From positions 1-5,765 of the forward strand of contig DNHK01000356.1 of NCBI GenBank assembly GCA_003485905.1: a stretch of DNA of 5,765 bases, given 5' to 3'. Positions 1 through 5,765 of the stretch are shown in pieces. The notes under the pieces are model-generated. The model worked only from the letters and a program-made list of their open reading frames with translations, had not been told where the DNA came from and searched no databases. The first letter of the stretch is position 1; the number at the start of each line of letters is the position of its first letter. The stretch comes from Gammaproteobacteria bacterium (GTDB taxonomy: Bacteria > Pseudomonadota > Gammaproteobacteria > Arenicellales > Arenicellaceae). A program made the position numbers and the translations under genes.

Positions 1-993
1 CGTGCCTGCATCACAGCCAATCAACAAGGCGCCAGGCATACTCATTTTAGGTAGCGAGTTTAGACCACCTTTGGTAATTGCCCGTGCGCCATAAGAATTC
101 CGCTTACCCCCTTCTAGGTATTTCGCGATGCGAGGATGATGCTTGAATCTTTGAAACTCATCATAGGGACTTAAATTAGGGTTACTATAATTGAGGTCGA
201 CGACAAGTCCGACAGCCACCTGATTATTATTCGCGTGATACAGAAAAGCTCCCCCTAATCCGTCGCTTTCACTTAGTGGCCAGCCCACACCATGCACGAC
301 CAACCCCGGTTCATGCTTTTGCGGATCGATATCCCACAATTCCTTTAGCCCAAGCCCATAATGCTGAGCGTCACACTCAGCGTCCAAGCCAAATTTTTCA
401 ATCAACTGTTTTCCCAAGTGCCCGCGACACCCTTCGGCAAATAAAGTGTATTTTGCATGTAATTCAATTCCCGGTTCAAAGCTGGCTTTTTCAGAGCCAT
501 TGGCGGCTCGCCCCATATCTCCCGTAGCGACTCCCTTAACGCTGCCGCCCTCATCATAAAGAACTTCGGCGGCTGTAAACCCGGGAAAAATATCAACTCC
601 TAGCGTCTCAGCTTGCTCAGCTAACCAACGACAAATATTCCCCAAACTCACAATATAGTTTCCGGAGTTGTGCATCGACTTAGGCACAAACAAATTTGGT
701 ATTTTTACGCCGCCTTTATCGCTGGTATAAAAATACATTTCATCGCGAGTTACGCGTGTGTTTACCGGGGCTCCTTTTTGTCTCCAGTCATGCTCTAACT
801 CATCAAGAGCCCTTGTTTCAAAGACGGCGCCCGACACAATATGCGCACCGACCTCCGAGCCTTTCTCGACTACGCACACCGTGATTTCGATTTCTTTTTG
901 TTGCGCGAGTTGACGTAATTTTATTGCAGCAGACAAGCCTGCCGGCCCCGCGCCGACCACCACCACATCATAATCCATCGATTCCCTCTGCAT
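1..993 (-). CDS. Electron transfer flavoprotein-ubiquinone oxidoreductase (ETF-QO), 3' part outside window
   Basis: This is the N-terminal 331 codons of ETF-QO, the membrane-surface FAD and 4Fe-4S enzyme that takes electrons from reduced ETF and passes them to ubiquinone. The frame runs off the window at position 1. The family is about 550 residues long, so roughly 220 C-terminal residues are missing, including the region with the cluster-binding cysteines. Visible motifs are the Rossmann dinucleotide-binding GAGPAG at residues 14-19, GAHIVSGAVFE at 49-59, YGARAITKGG at 301-310 and the second FAD contact GALLIGCDAG at 321-330. The start at 993 is chosen because AAAGGAG lies 7 bases upstream and because family members usually carry a few residues (here MQRES) before MDYDVVVVG. 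An in-frame ATG at 978 is a weaker alternative. The gene is last in the readable part of the cluster, 31 bases after etfA, which fits shared transcription with its electron donor. No frameshift or internal stop was seen. Confidence 0.96.
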   Translation of the reverse strand, partial: MQRESMDYDVVVVGAGPAGLSAAIKLRQLAQQKEIEITVCVVEKGSEVGAHIVSGAVFETRALDELEHDWRQKGAPVNTRVTRDEMYFYTSDKGGVKIPNLFVPKSMHNSGNYIVSLGNICRWLAEQAETLGVDIFPGFTAAEVLYDEGGSVKGVATGDMGRAANGSEKASFEPGIELHAKYTLFAEGCRGHLGKQLIEKFGLDAECDAQHYGLGLKELWDIDPQKHEPGLVVHGVGWPLSESDGLGGAFLYHANNNQVAVGLVVDLNYSNPNLSPYDEFQRFKHHPRIAKYLEGGKRNSYGARAITKGGLNSLPKMSMPGALLIGCDAGT

Positions 994-1000
994 GCAGTGA

Positions 1001-1007
1001 CTCCTTT
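1001..1007 (-). promoter_or_regulatory. Ribosome binding site of ETF-QO
   Basis: The minus strand reads AAAGGAG followed by TCACTGC and then the ATG at 993. This is a strong Shine-Dalgarno match at 7-base spacing. It supports the ATG at 993 over the in-frame ATG at 978. It sits in the 31-base gap after the etfA stop codon. Confidence 0.8.
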
Positions 1008-1024
1008 AAGAGTGCCGATAAAAG

Positions 1025-1960
1025 CTATGCCGCAAGTAGCTTCTCAAGCTCTGGTAAAACATCAAATAAATCACCAATTAATCCATAATCAGCTACTTGA
1101 AAAATTGGTGCCTCGGGATCCGTGTTAATCGCAACAATCACCTTGGAATCCTTCATACCCGCCAAATGTTGAATTGCACCCGAGATACCTACTGCAATGT
1201 AGAGATCTGGCGCCACCATCTTGCCGGTTTGCCCCACCTGCATATCGTTGGGAACGTAACCAGCATCAACTGCTGCGCGTGATGCACCTACCGCTGCTCC
1301 CAATTGATCTGCAAGCCTATAAATAAGATCAAAATTCTCGGTGCTGCCTAGTGCCCTCCCGCCCGATATCACTATGTTCGCAGCCGTCAGTTCCGGACGC
1401 TCAGACTTAGTAACCTGCTCTGCTTCAAACGTGGAAATCTTTTGATCAACCACCTGCTGAAGCATCTCGATTGGTGCACTACCCCCTACGGAATTAGCAG
1501 GTTCAAAAGCCGTTGCCCGTACAGTTAAAACTTTCACAGGATCGCTACTCTGCACCGTTGCTATAGCGCTGCCCGCGTAAATGGGTCGCTTAAACGTGTC
1601 GTTACTTTCTACCGACAACACATCAGAAATCATTCCCACATCCAATAGTGCTGCAACTCGAGGCATTATGTTCTTACCCGTCGTGGTCGCAGGCGCCATA
1701 ATGTGAGTGTAGCCCTCGGCAACTTCCAGAATTAATGCGGCAACATTCTCAGCAAGCATATGATCGTAAACTGCATGATCCGCATGTAGCACCTTACTTA
1801 CACCGTCAATTTGACTAACTGCTTTTGCGACTGAATCACTACCACAGCCAGCGACAAAAACGTCAATGTCAGTGCTAATACTCTGCGCCGCAGTTATTGT
1901 ATTAAGCGTTGCTCCCGCTAATAAAATATTAATATGGTCCGCTACTACTAAAACTTTCAT
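1025..1960 (-). CDS. etfA: Electron transfer flavoprotein alpha subunit
   Basis: This is the 311-residue alpha subunit of ETF, the soluble FAD- and AMP-containing heterodimer that collects electrons from acyl-CoA and related dehydrogenases for ETF-QO. The N-terminal domain (about residues 1-185) has the ETF fold shared with the beta subunit. The C-terminal FAD domain (about 190-311) carries SRAAVD at 227-232, QVGQTGK at 241-247 and the alpha-subunit signature at 253-279 (LYIAVGISGAIQH through VIVAIN). The length is normal for the housekeeping type. The ATG at 1960 is preceded by AGGGGG, which overlaps the TAG stop of etfB 9 bases upstream, so translational coupling of the two subunits is likely. 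Its neighbours are etfB upstream and ETF-QO downstream. The first 14 bases are identical to those of etfB. No defects were seen. A bifurcating ETF is unlikely because the partner is ETF-QO and no butyryl-CoA dehydrogenase or FixC/FixX-like gene is nearby. Confidence 0.97.
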   Translation of the reverse strand: MKVLVVADHINILLAGATLNTITAAQSISTDIDVFVAGCGSDSVAKAVSQIDGVSKVLHADHAVYDHMLAENVAALILEVAEGYTHIMAPATTTGKNIMPRVAALLDVGMISDVLSVESNDTFKRPIYAGSAIATVQSSDPVKVLTVRATAFEPANSVGGSAPIEMLQQVVDQKISTFEAEQVTKSERPELTAANIVISGGRALGSTENFDLIYRLADQLGAAVGASRAAVDAGYVPNDMQVGQTGKMVAPDLYIAVGISGAIQHLAGMKDSKVIVAINTDPEAPIFQVADYGLIGDLFDVLPELEKLLAA

Positions 1961-1965
1961 CCTTG

Positions 1966-1971
1966 CCCCCT
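1966..1971 (-). promoter_or_regulatory. Ribosome binding site of etfA overlapping the etfB stop
   Basis: The minus strand reads TAGGGGGCAAGGATG. The TAG is the etfB stop, and AGGGGG ends 5 bases before the etfA ATG. An AAGG directly touching the ATG is too close to act as the main site. Ribosomes finishing etfB would be placed on the etfA start, which fits equal production of two subunits of a 1:1 heterodimer. Confidence 0.6.
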
Positions 1972-2719
1972 ATATAACTTTTGCTTCATTTCGAAGTTTA
2001 TCGACAAGTTCCGAGGAAGACTCAACGATGACACCCGCTGTTCGCTCAGCTGGAGGCTCTACCTTCAACACTTTAATCGTCGATTTTAATTCCACCCCTA
2101 ATTCAGCCGGGGTAAGAATATCCGTTTGCTTTTTCTTAGCCTTCATAATATTCGGCAGTGAGGCATATCGAGGCTCATTCAAACGTAAATCGGTGGTCAC
2201 TATTGCTGGTATAACAAGCGCGACGGTCTGTAAACCCCCATCAACTTCACGGGTTACATGAGCTTTGCCATCGGTAATTCTTAGCTCGGATGCAAAAGTC
2301 CCCTGCGGCATACCCGTTAAAGCCGCCAACATTTGGCCAGTCTGATTATTGTCATCGTCGATAGCTTGCTTACCTAAAATTACTAGCTCAGGTGCTTCTT
2401 TTTCAACAACCGCTTTTAATATTTTGGCGACCGACAATGGTTGGGCTTGTTCACTCGTTTCCACCAAAATTGCTCGATCCGCACCTAAAGCCAACGCAGC
2501 TCGTAGCTGTTCCTGACAAACAGCCTCCCCAACTGATACAGCGACTACCTCTTCTGCGACACCTGCCTCTTTAAGCCGTACAGCCTCTTCCACTGCGATC
2601 TCACAAAATGGGTTCATCGACATTTTAGTATTCGCCAAATCAATACCTGATTGATCAGGCTTAACGCGGACTTTAACGTTGAAATCTACTACCCGCTTTA
2701 TAGGCACTAAAACTTTCAT
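1970..2719 (-). CDS. etfB: Electron transfer flavoprotein beta subunit
   Basis: This is the 249-residue beta subunit of ETF, which binds AMP structurally and contacts the dehydrogenase partners. Visible landmarks are [10 protein letters not shown] at 3-12, [16 protein letters not shown] at 36-51, GADRAILV at 79-86 and the nucleotide-loop region [14 protein letters not shown] at 116-129. The beta-subunit signature lies at about 154-174 (TREVDGGLQ, then IPAIVT). The recognition loop [17 protein letters not shown] is at 181-197. By recall this loop nearly matches the human protein, where the equivalent of Leu188 (human Leu195) anchors the dehydrogenase. The length is typical. The ATG at 2719 gives the conserved MKVLVPIKR start, although only a weak GGTAA (7 bases upstream) resembles a ribosome binding site. 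A five-codon frame overlaps the start. The gene lies 58 bases after the adenosyltransferase and 9 bases before etfA. Confidence 0.97.
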   Translation of the reverse strand: MKVLVPIKRVVDFNVKVRVKPDQSGIDLANTKMSMNPFCEIAVEEAVRLKEAGVAEEVVAVSVGEAVCQEQLRAALALGADRAILVETSEQAQPLSVAKILKAVVEKEAPELVILGKQAIDDDNNQTGQMLAALTGMPQGTFASELRITDGKAHVTREVDGGLQTVALVIPAIVTTDLRLNEPRYASLPNIMKAKKKQTDILTPAELGVELKSTIKVLKVEPPAERTAGVIVESSSELVDKLRNEAKVI

Positions 2720-2777
2720 TTAACTATTACCATATTTACCACTTTATCTATCAATTTTTACTTAACTAAGAACGCGT

Positions 2778-3335
2778 TTAAGACTGTTCCCACAAGACTT
2801 CGGGAATTGCCATATCTTTGGCCAGCCACCGGGCGCTTACAAACGCGACATCCGAGAGTCTATTTAGATACTTAAAAGAATGCTCATTTACCTCTTCGGT
2901 TTCATTTAACTCGCTCAAGCAACGCTCAGCGCGGCGGGCAACTGTTCTAACCACATGGCAGGCCGACAACACGTTGGTACCTCCAGGTAATATAAAATTC
3001 ACCAATGGGTCTAAATCCGCGTTCAATTCTTCTAGCAATTGCTCTAGCCGCACCCAGTGCTCTTTAGTGATAACTAGAACCGGATTCTCGGTTGAAGACA
3101 TAGCCAATTCTCCACCAAGATCGAATAAATCATGTTGAATCCTTAAAAAGTCTGTCGATAGACGATTCTCAGCAGGGAGCACCGCAATAAATACTCCAAC
3201 AAAGCTATTTAGCTCGTCGATAGTGCCAATCGCTTGAATGCGAGCAGCATGCTTTGACACCCTGCTTCCGTCCGCCAAGCCCGTCGTACCATCGTCACCG
3301 GTGCGAGTTGTGATCTTTGATAATCTGTTACCCAT
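2778..3335 (-). CDS. pduO: PduO/MMAB-type cob(I)alamin adenosyltransferase
   Basis: This 185-residue enzyme transfers adenosyl from ATP to cob(I)alamin, making adenosylcobalamin, the cofactor of methylmalonyl-CoA mutase and some other enzymes. The ATP-binding N terminus TRTGDDGTTGL is at 10-20, followed by RIQAIGTIDELNS at 32-44, FDLGGEL at 71-77, FILPGGT at 114-120, VVRTVARRAER at 128-138 and YLNRLSDVAFVSAR at 156-169. Arg130, Arg134 and Arg135 appear to match human MMAB Arg186, Arg190 and Arg191, which are mutated in patients. The length fits a single-domain ATR; the second domain of Salmonella PduO is absent, so the symbol names the family, not a role in propanediol use. The ATG at 3335 is the first possible start after an in-frame TGA (GTGACAAGTAATG), and no good Shine-Dalgarno precedes it, so translation may be modest. 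It lies between the thiolase (91-base gap) and etfB (58-base gap), suggesting a link to propionyl-CoA oxidation. Confidence 0.95.
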   Translation of the reverse strand: MGNRLSKITTRTGDDGTTGLADGSRVSKHAARIQAIGTIDELNSFVGVFIAVLPAENRLSTDFLRIQHDLFDLGGELAMSSTENPVLVITKEHWVRLEQLLEELNADLDPLVNFILPGGTNVLSACHVVRTVARRAERCLSELNETEEVNEHSFKYLNRLSDVAFVSARWLAKDMAIPEVLWEQS

Positions 3336-3426
3336 TACTTGTCACTATCTAGTCTACTATCCCGACAGAACTCTGCCTTATTAGCGCTCATTCCGTCAAT
3401 TTTCCCACGAACTAAATAAAAGCCCT

Positions 3427-4608
3427 TTAGCGTTCCCACAATGCTGCGATACCTTGCCCGCCACCTATACACAATGAAGTCACCGCATACTTACTTTGTG
3501 TTCGTTGAAGCTCATAAAGGCCCTTCACGGTAATTATTGCTCCAGTCGCACCTATAGGATGCCCAATCGATACACCGCTTCCGTTTGGATTTATTTTTGC
3601 CGGATCTATTTTCAAATCTCTAGCCACTGCTAACGCTTGAGCCGCGAATGCTTCGTTGACCTCCCACACATCAATATCGTCAACATTAAGGCCGTTTCTT
3701 TCTAATAGCTGTTGAGATGCCGGCACCGGTCCAATCCCCATATATTTAGGATCGACGCCAACCACGTTGTAGTCGACTAGCCTCGCCAGCGGCTTTATAC
3801 CCGCTTTAGTCGCTGCGGCACGCTCCATCAAAACAACTGCCGCTGCACCATCGTTTAATCCTGATGCATTACCTGCTGTCACCGTGCCGTCTTCTTTAAA
3901 TACGGTTCGCAATTTTGCTAATCCTTCTGCACTTATGTCGTCACGCACATGTTCGTCGGTATCAAATATCGAGGTGCCTTTGCGCGACTTCAGCTCAATC
4001 GGAAGTATCTGTTCTTTAAAATAGCCATTGTTGATTGCAGTCATCGCACGTCGATGACCTTCCAACGCCAACGCATCTTGGTCTTCGCGAGATACCTTCC
4101 ACTTTTCGGCAATGTTTTCTGCCGTTATCCCCATATGCACTTTTTCCATTGGGCAATGCAGCGCAGCAACCATCATATCCACTAATTTCCCATCACCCAT
4201 TCGCAACCCGAAACGCGCGCCGCTGGCCAGATAACCAGCTCGAGACATAGATTCTGCCCCACCGGCAACAGCAGCTTCACAATAACCGAGCTGAATTTGC
4301 TGCGCTGCGGTTACGATTGCTTGCAAGCCACTACCGCACAAGCGATTCACTGTAAGAGAAGGGGTTTCCTTTGGTAAGCCTGCCCTCAAAGCTGCGACGC
4401 GCGCCATATACATATCCTCAGCTTCAGTATGCACAACGCTGCCAATCACACAGTGCTGTATATCTTTGCTGGTTAATCCCGAGCGCTTTACTGCATCAGC
4501 AATTACCAGTGCAGCCAAATCCGCAGGGGGATGATTTTTAAGGCTCCCACCGAAATCACCTACTGCGGTGCGCACCGCGCTTACGGCTACAACTTCATTG
4601 ATACTCAT
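3427..4608 (-). CDS. bktB: Beta-ketothiolase, BktB-like (acetyl-CoA C-acyltransferase)
   Basis: This is a 393-residue thiolase of the type II family. It reversibly cleaves beta-ketoacyl-CoA with CoA, or condenses two acyl-CoAs. The nucleophilic cysteine is in NRLCGSG (Cys91), followed by GGAESMSRA at 116-124, NASGLNDGAA at 247-256, NEAFAAQ at 318-324, GHPIGATG at 349-356 (His350) and the second catalytic cysteine in CIGGGQG (Cys380). From memory, the whole sequence follows Cupriavidus BktB closely, including DMYMARVAAL, TFDTDEHVR-like and VDPKYMGIGPVPA segments. BktB accepts C4 and C5 substrates such as 3-ketovaleryl-CoA, which would yield propionyl-CoA. Plain acetoacetyl-CoA thiolase remains possible because specificity cannot be read from motifs. 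The ATG at 4608 is preceded by AGGAG at 7-base spacing. It lies between the AtoE transporter and the cobalamin adenosyltransferase. All catalytic residues are present and no defects were seen. Confidence 0.94.
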   Translation of the reverse strand: MSINEVVAVSAVRTAVGDFGGSLKNHPPADLAALVIADAVKRSGLTSKDIQHCVIGSVVHTEAEDMYMARVAALRAGLPKETPSLTVNRLCGSGLQAIVTAAQQIQLGYCEAAVAGGAESMSRAGYLASGARFGLRMGDGKLVDMMVAALHCPMEKVHMGITAENIAEKWKVSREDQDALALEGHRRAMTAINNGYFKEQILPIELKSRKGTSIFDTDEHVRDDISAEGLAKLRTVFKEDGTVTAGNASGLNDGAAAVVLMERAAATKAGIKPLARLVDYNVVGVDPKYMGIGPVPASQQLLERNGLNVDDIDVWEVNEAFAAQALAVARDLKIDPAKINPNGSGVSIGHPIGATGAIITVKGLYELQRTQSKYAVTSLCIGGGQGIAALWER

Positions 4609-4615
4609 CTTCTAA

Positions 4616-4620
4616 CTCCT
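4616..4620 (-). promoter_or_regulatory. Ribosome binding site of the thiolase
   Basis: AGGAG followed by TTAGAAG and ATG on the minus strand is a good Shine-Dalgarno at 7-base spacing and fixes the thiolase start at 4608. The site overlaps the TAG (4621-4619) that ends an open small reading frame lying upstream, an arrangement also seen with translationally coupled genes. Confidence 0.75.
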
Positions 4621-4748
4621 AACTTAATCTCACGCTTTTCGGCAATACTGACTGCCAGCTATAAAAATCAGGGCTAACACCCCCAAGTGAACAGTATGGC
4701 GCAGCATCCATTATTGCCGCAAATCCTTTCGGTGAATTAACTCCAGCG

Positions 4749-4780
4749 CGCCAAATAATATTTACGCCAAATGCCAAAAA
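4749..4780. repeat. Short direct repeat CGCCAAAT in the intergenic gap
   Basis: The plus strand has CGCCAAAT at 4749-4756 and again at 4765-4772, exactly 16 bases apart start to start. A third partial copy, GCCAAAAA, follows immediately at 4773-4780. Between the two full copies, AAATA-A-TATTT (4753-4763) forms a small inverted repeat. The element lies about 140 bases upstream of the thiolase start, where an activator or repressor could bind. It matches no regulator site I know, and in particular no PsrA- or FadR-like operator. The repeat is seen directly; a regulatory role is only a guess. Confidence 0.3.
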
Positions 4781-4814
4781 CTACCAGTGTGAGATTTGTA
4801 TTCGACGATGACAG

Positions 4815-5765
4815 TTAAAACAATGCCAAGGCCGCGACAAACACCACCCCTGTATATAACAACGCGATCACGCAATAACCCATTATGTCTCGGATATGCA
4901 AGCCAGCGATAGCCAGCAACGGGATGGCAAATAATGGTTGAATCATATTGGTCCATTGATCACCCCAGGCTACCGCCATGACCACCCGTGGCATATCTGC
5001 GCCCAACGCCAAGGCCGCATTCACAACAATAGGTCCCTGCACCGCCCACTGCCCACCGCCCGATGGAATAAATATATTTAGAACCCCTGCAGACACAAAT
5101 GAAAAGATCGGTAAGGATTCAGCGCTAGCAATAGACACAAAAAAGTCCACCACCATAGCTCCAAGGCCAGATGCCGCCATCACGCCCATCAGCCCGGCGT
5201 AGAGTGGATACTGAATTAAAAATGGACCAATTACCTTTGCAGCATCCGTTAATAACTCCAAATACTCTTTAGGTGATCTGGATAGAGCTAAACCAGCGAG
5301 CAAGAACATAAAGTTCAAAATATCTAAGTTCAAGCTACCGCCATCGCGAATAAAAAATACACCCAAGTACGCCACACCCAAGAGCACCAAAAAGACATTT
5401 AAGCCTCGGGAGTTTTCTATACGCTCAGCAGGACTACCCTTGCTGTGCACGACTGCGTCTGCGCCTTGGCCGGAACCTAAAGACGAATGATCTGATTGAT
5501 CAGAGTCCAGATGATCAGGCAATGGATTGCAATCGGAAATGGAAGGAGCTTGGCTCGCCATAACAAACGGTAGCGTTAATAGAATCAAAAATGCCACAGC
5601 CATGTTAATCGGTGAAAAAATTGTCGCTGCCACAGGAATCATACCAATAGTTCCTTCCAAAAAATGACTCGGCGTATTCACCACCAAAGGGATCGATCCC
5701 GATAACCCTTGGTGCCAGACAACAAAACCCGCATAGCTCGAAGCCACTAACAGGGGATAATGTAC
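4815..5765 (-). CDS. atoE: Short-chain fatty acid transporter, AtoE family (TIGR00366), 5' part outside window
   Basis: These are the C-terminal 316 residues of an inner-membrane permease of the AtoE family, associated with uptake of acetoacetate and short fatty acids. The frame is open to the window edge. By recall of E. coli AtoE (440 residues), about 130 N-terminal residues are missing, since HYPLLVASSYAGF at 2-14 aligns with the internal DYPLLIACAYIGF. A GTG at 5747 is therefore an internal codon, not the start. Conserved features are GLSGSIPLVVNTP at 20-32, PSGGGQWAVQGP at 234-245, WGDQWTNMIQP at 267-277 and RDIMGYC at 292-298. Hydrophobic segments lie at about 51-69, 121-139, 145-162, 177-199, 205-233, 272-290 and 294-315. 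A polar linker at about 71-120 is rich in Ser, Asp, Gln and Gly. The product ends at ALALF, as the family does. It lies upstream of the thiolase, as atoE precedes the thiolase gene atoB in E. coli. Confidence 0.93.
   Translation of the reverse strand, partial: VHYPLLVASSYAGFVVWHQGLSGSIPLVVNTPSHFLEGTIGMIPVAATIFSPINMAVAFLILLTLPFVMASQAPSISDCNPLPDHLDSDQSDHSSLGSGQGADAVVHSKGSPAERIENSRGLNVFLVLLGVAYLGVFFIRDGGSLNLDILNFMFLLAGLALSRSPKEYLELLTDAAKVIGPFLIQYPLYAGLMGVMAASGLGAMVVDFFVSIASAESLPIFSFVSAGVLNIFIPSGGGQWAVQGPIVVNAALALGADMPRVVMAVAWGDQWTNMIQPLFAIPLLAIAGLHIRDIMGYCVIALLYTGVVFVAALALF

Larger units (their letters stand above)
4609..4814 (-). other. 206-base gap between transporter and thiolase; possible small ORF or leader
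   Basis: No recognised gene lies here. On the minus strand one frame is open from the TAG at 4783-4781 to the TAG at 4621-4619. Within it an ATG at 4711 would give a 30-residue peptide (beginning MDAAPYCSLGGVSPDF), and a TTG at 4777 would give 52 residues. The AAGGA upstream of the ATG is about 12 bases away, which is too far to be a good binding site. The peptide matches no family I recognise. An open frame of this length is not rare by chance. The gap also holds a direct repeat (4749-4780) and the thiolase ribosome binding site. No G+C-rich hairpin with a T-run, and no clear -35/-10 pair, was found, so the transporter and thiolase may or may not be cotranscribed. Confidence 0.3.

Noticed and set aside
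276..884. Open frames on both strands within the ETF-QO region (276-527, 402-596, 696-884)
   Set aside because: They overlap the continuous ETF-QO frame and have low-complexity translations; ETF-QO explains the whole region.
1866..2261. A 131-codon plus-strand open frame across the etfA-etfB junction
   Set aside because: It lies opposite two genes with full family signatures, has no recognisable domain and spans the intergenic boundary; it is an antisense shadow.
1025..2719. Electron-bifurcating ETF or FixAB
   Set aside because: EtfB has the housekeeping recognition loop, the neighbour is ETF-QO beginning with standard motifs, and no bifurcation partner genes are present.
2720..2777. Extended -10 promoter (TGGTAAATA) ahead of etfB
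   Set aside because: No -35 match lies at proper spacing, and the start site would fall within a few bases of the ATG; this AT-rich gap gives such matches easily.
2818..3138. A 106-codon plus-strand open frame
   Set aside because: It is entirely antisense to the cobalamin adenosyltransferase, whose motifs are intact, and the Ser/Asn-rich translation resembles no family.
3336..3426. Possible terminator or promoter in the thiolase-adenosyltransferase gap (CAGA-GT-TCTG hairpin, TTGACG box)
   Set aside because: The stem is 4 bases with a 2-base loop and no T-run follows; the TTGACG has no acceptable -10 at 16-18 bases.
4762..4956. A 64-codon minus-strand frame running out of the transporter 3' end into the gap
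   Set aside because: It is out of frame with the transporter, whose conserved C terminus covers most of it; the part in the gap is short and unremarkable.
5745..5747. GTG as the start of a 310-residue transporter
   Set aside because: The frame stays open to the window edge, and the residues before it (HYPLLV) align with the interior of AtoE, so the gene is cut by the window and not short.
1..5765. Mobile element, CRISPR array, tRNA or rRNA
   Set aside because: No terminal inverted repeats, transposase, regularly spaced repeats or RNA-gene structures were seen; nearly all sequence is ordinary coding DNA on one strand.

Overview
The window is a compact bacterial metabolic locus. Every supported gene lies on the minus strand, so transcription runs from the high-coordinate end toward position 1. 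In that order the genes are a short-chain fatty acid transporter of the AtoE family (5' end outside the window), a BktB-type beta-ketothiolase, a PduO/MMAB-type cobalamin adenosyltransferase, electron transfer flavoprotein beta (etfB) and alpha (etfA), and ETF:ubiquinone oxidoreductase (3' end outside the window). The proteins resemble those of an aerobic, ubiquinone-using proteobacterium. Moderate GC content, and a thiolase and ETF set of a kind common in marine and environmental Gammaproteobacteria, suggest that class. This placement is an inference from recalled family sequences, not a search result.

Layout: 5765-4815 transporter; 4814-4609 a 206-base gap with no clear gene but an open small reading frame and a short direct repeat; 4608-3427 thiolase; 3426-3336 a 91-base gap; 3335-2778 adenosyltransferase; 2777-2720 a 58-base gap; 2719-1970 etfB; a 9-base gap; 1960-1025 etfA; a 31-base gap; 993-1 ETF-QO. 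The three etf genes are tightly packed and almost certainly one operon. The genes upstream may belong to the same transcript or have their own promoters. No convincing terminator or sigma-70 promoter could be read in any gap.

Function: the genes fit a scheme for oxidising short-chain, odd-chain or branched acyl-CoAs. AtoE would bring in acetoacetate or short fatty acids. The thiolase would cleave beta-ketoacyl-CoA to acetyl-CoA or propionyl-CoA. The adenosyltransferase would make adenosylcobalamin, the cofactor of methylmalonyl-CoA mutase, which handles propionyl-CoA. ETF and ETF-QO would carry electrons from acyl-CoA dehydrogenases to ubiquinone. The dehydrogenases, a CoA transferase or ligase and the mutase are not in the window.

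No mobile element, CRISPR array, RNA gene or obviously novel system was found. The less ordinary points are the adenosyltransferase directly upstream of etfBA, the unexplained gap upstream of the thiolase, a lengthened acidic/polar linker in the transporter, and a five-codon reading frame overlapping the etfB start.
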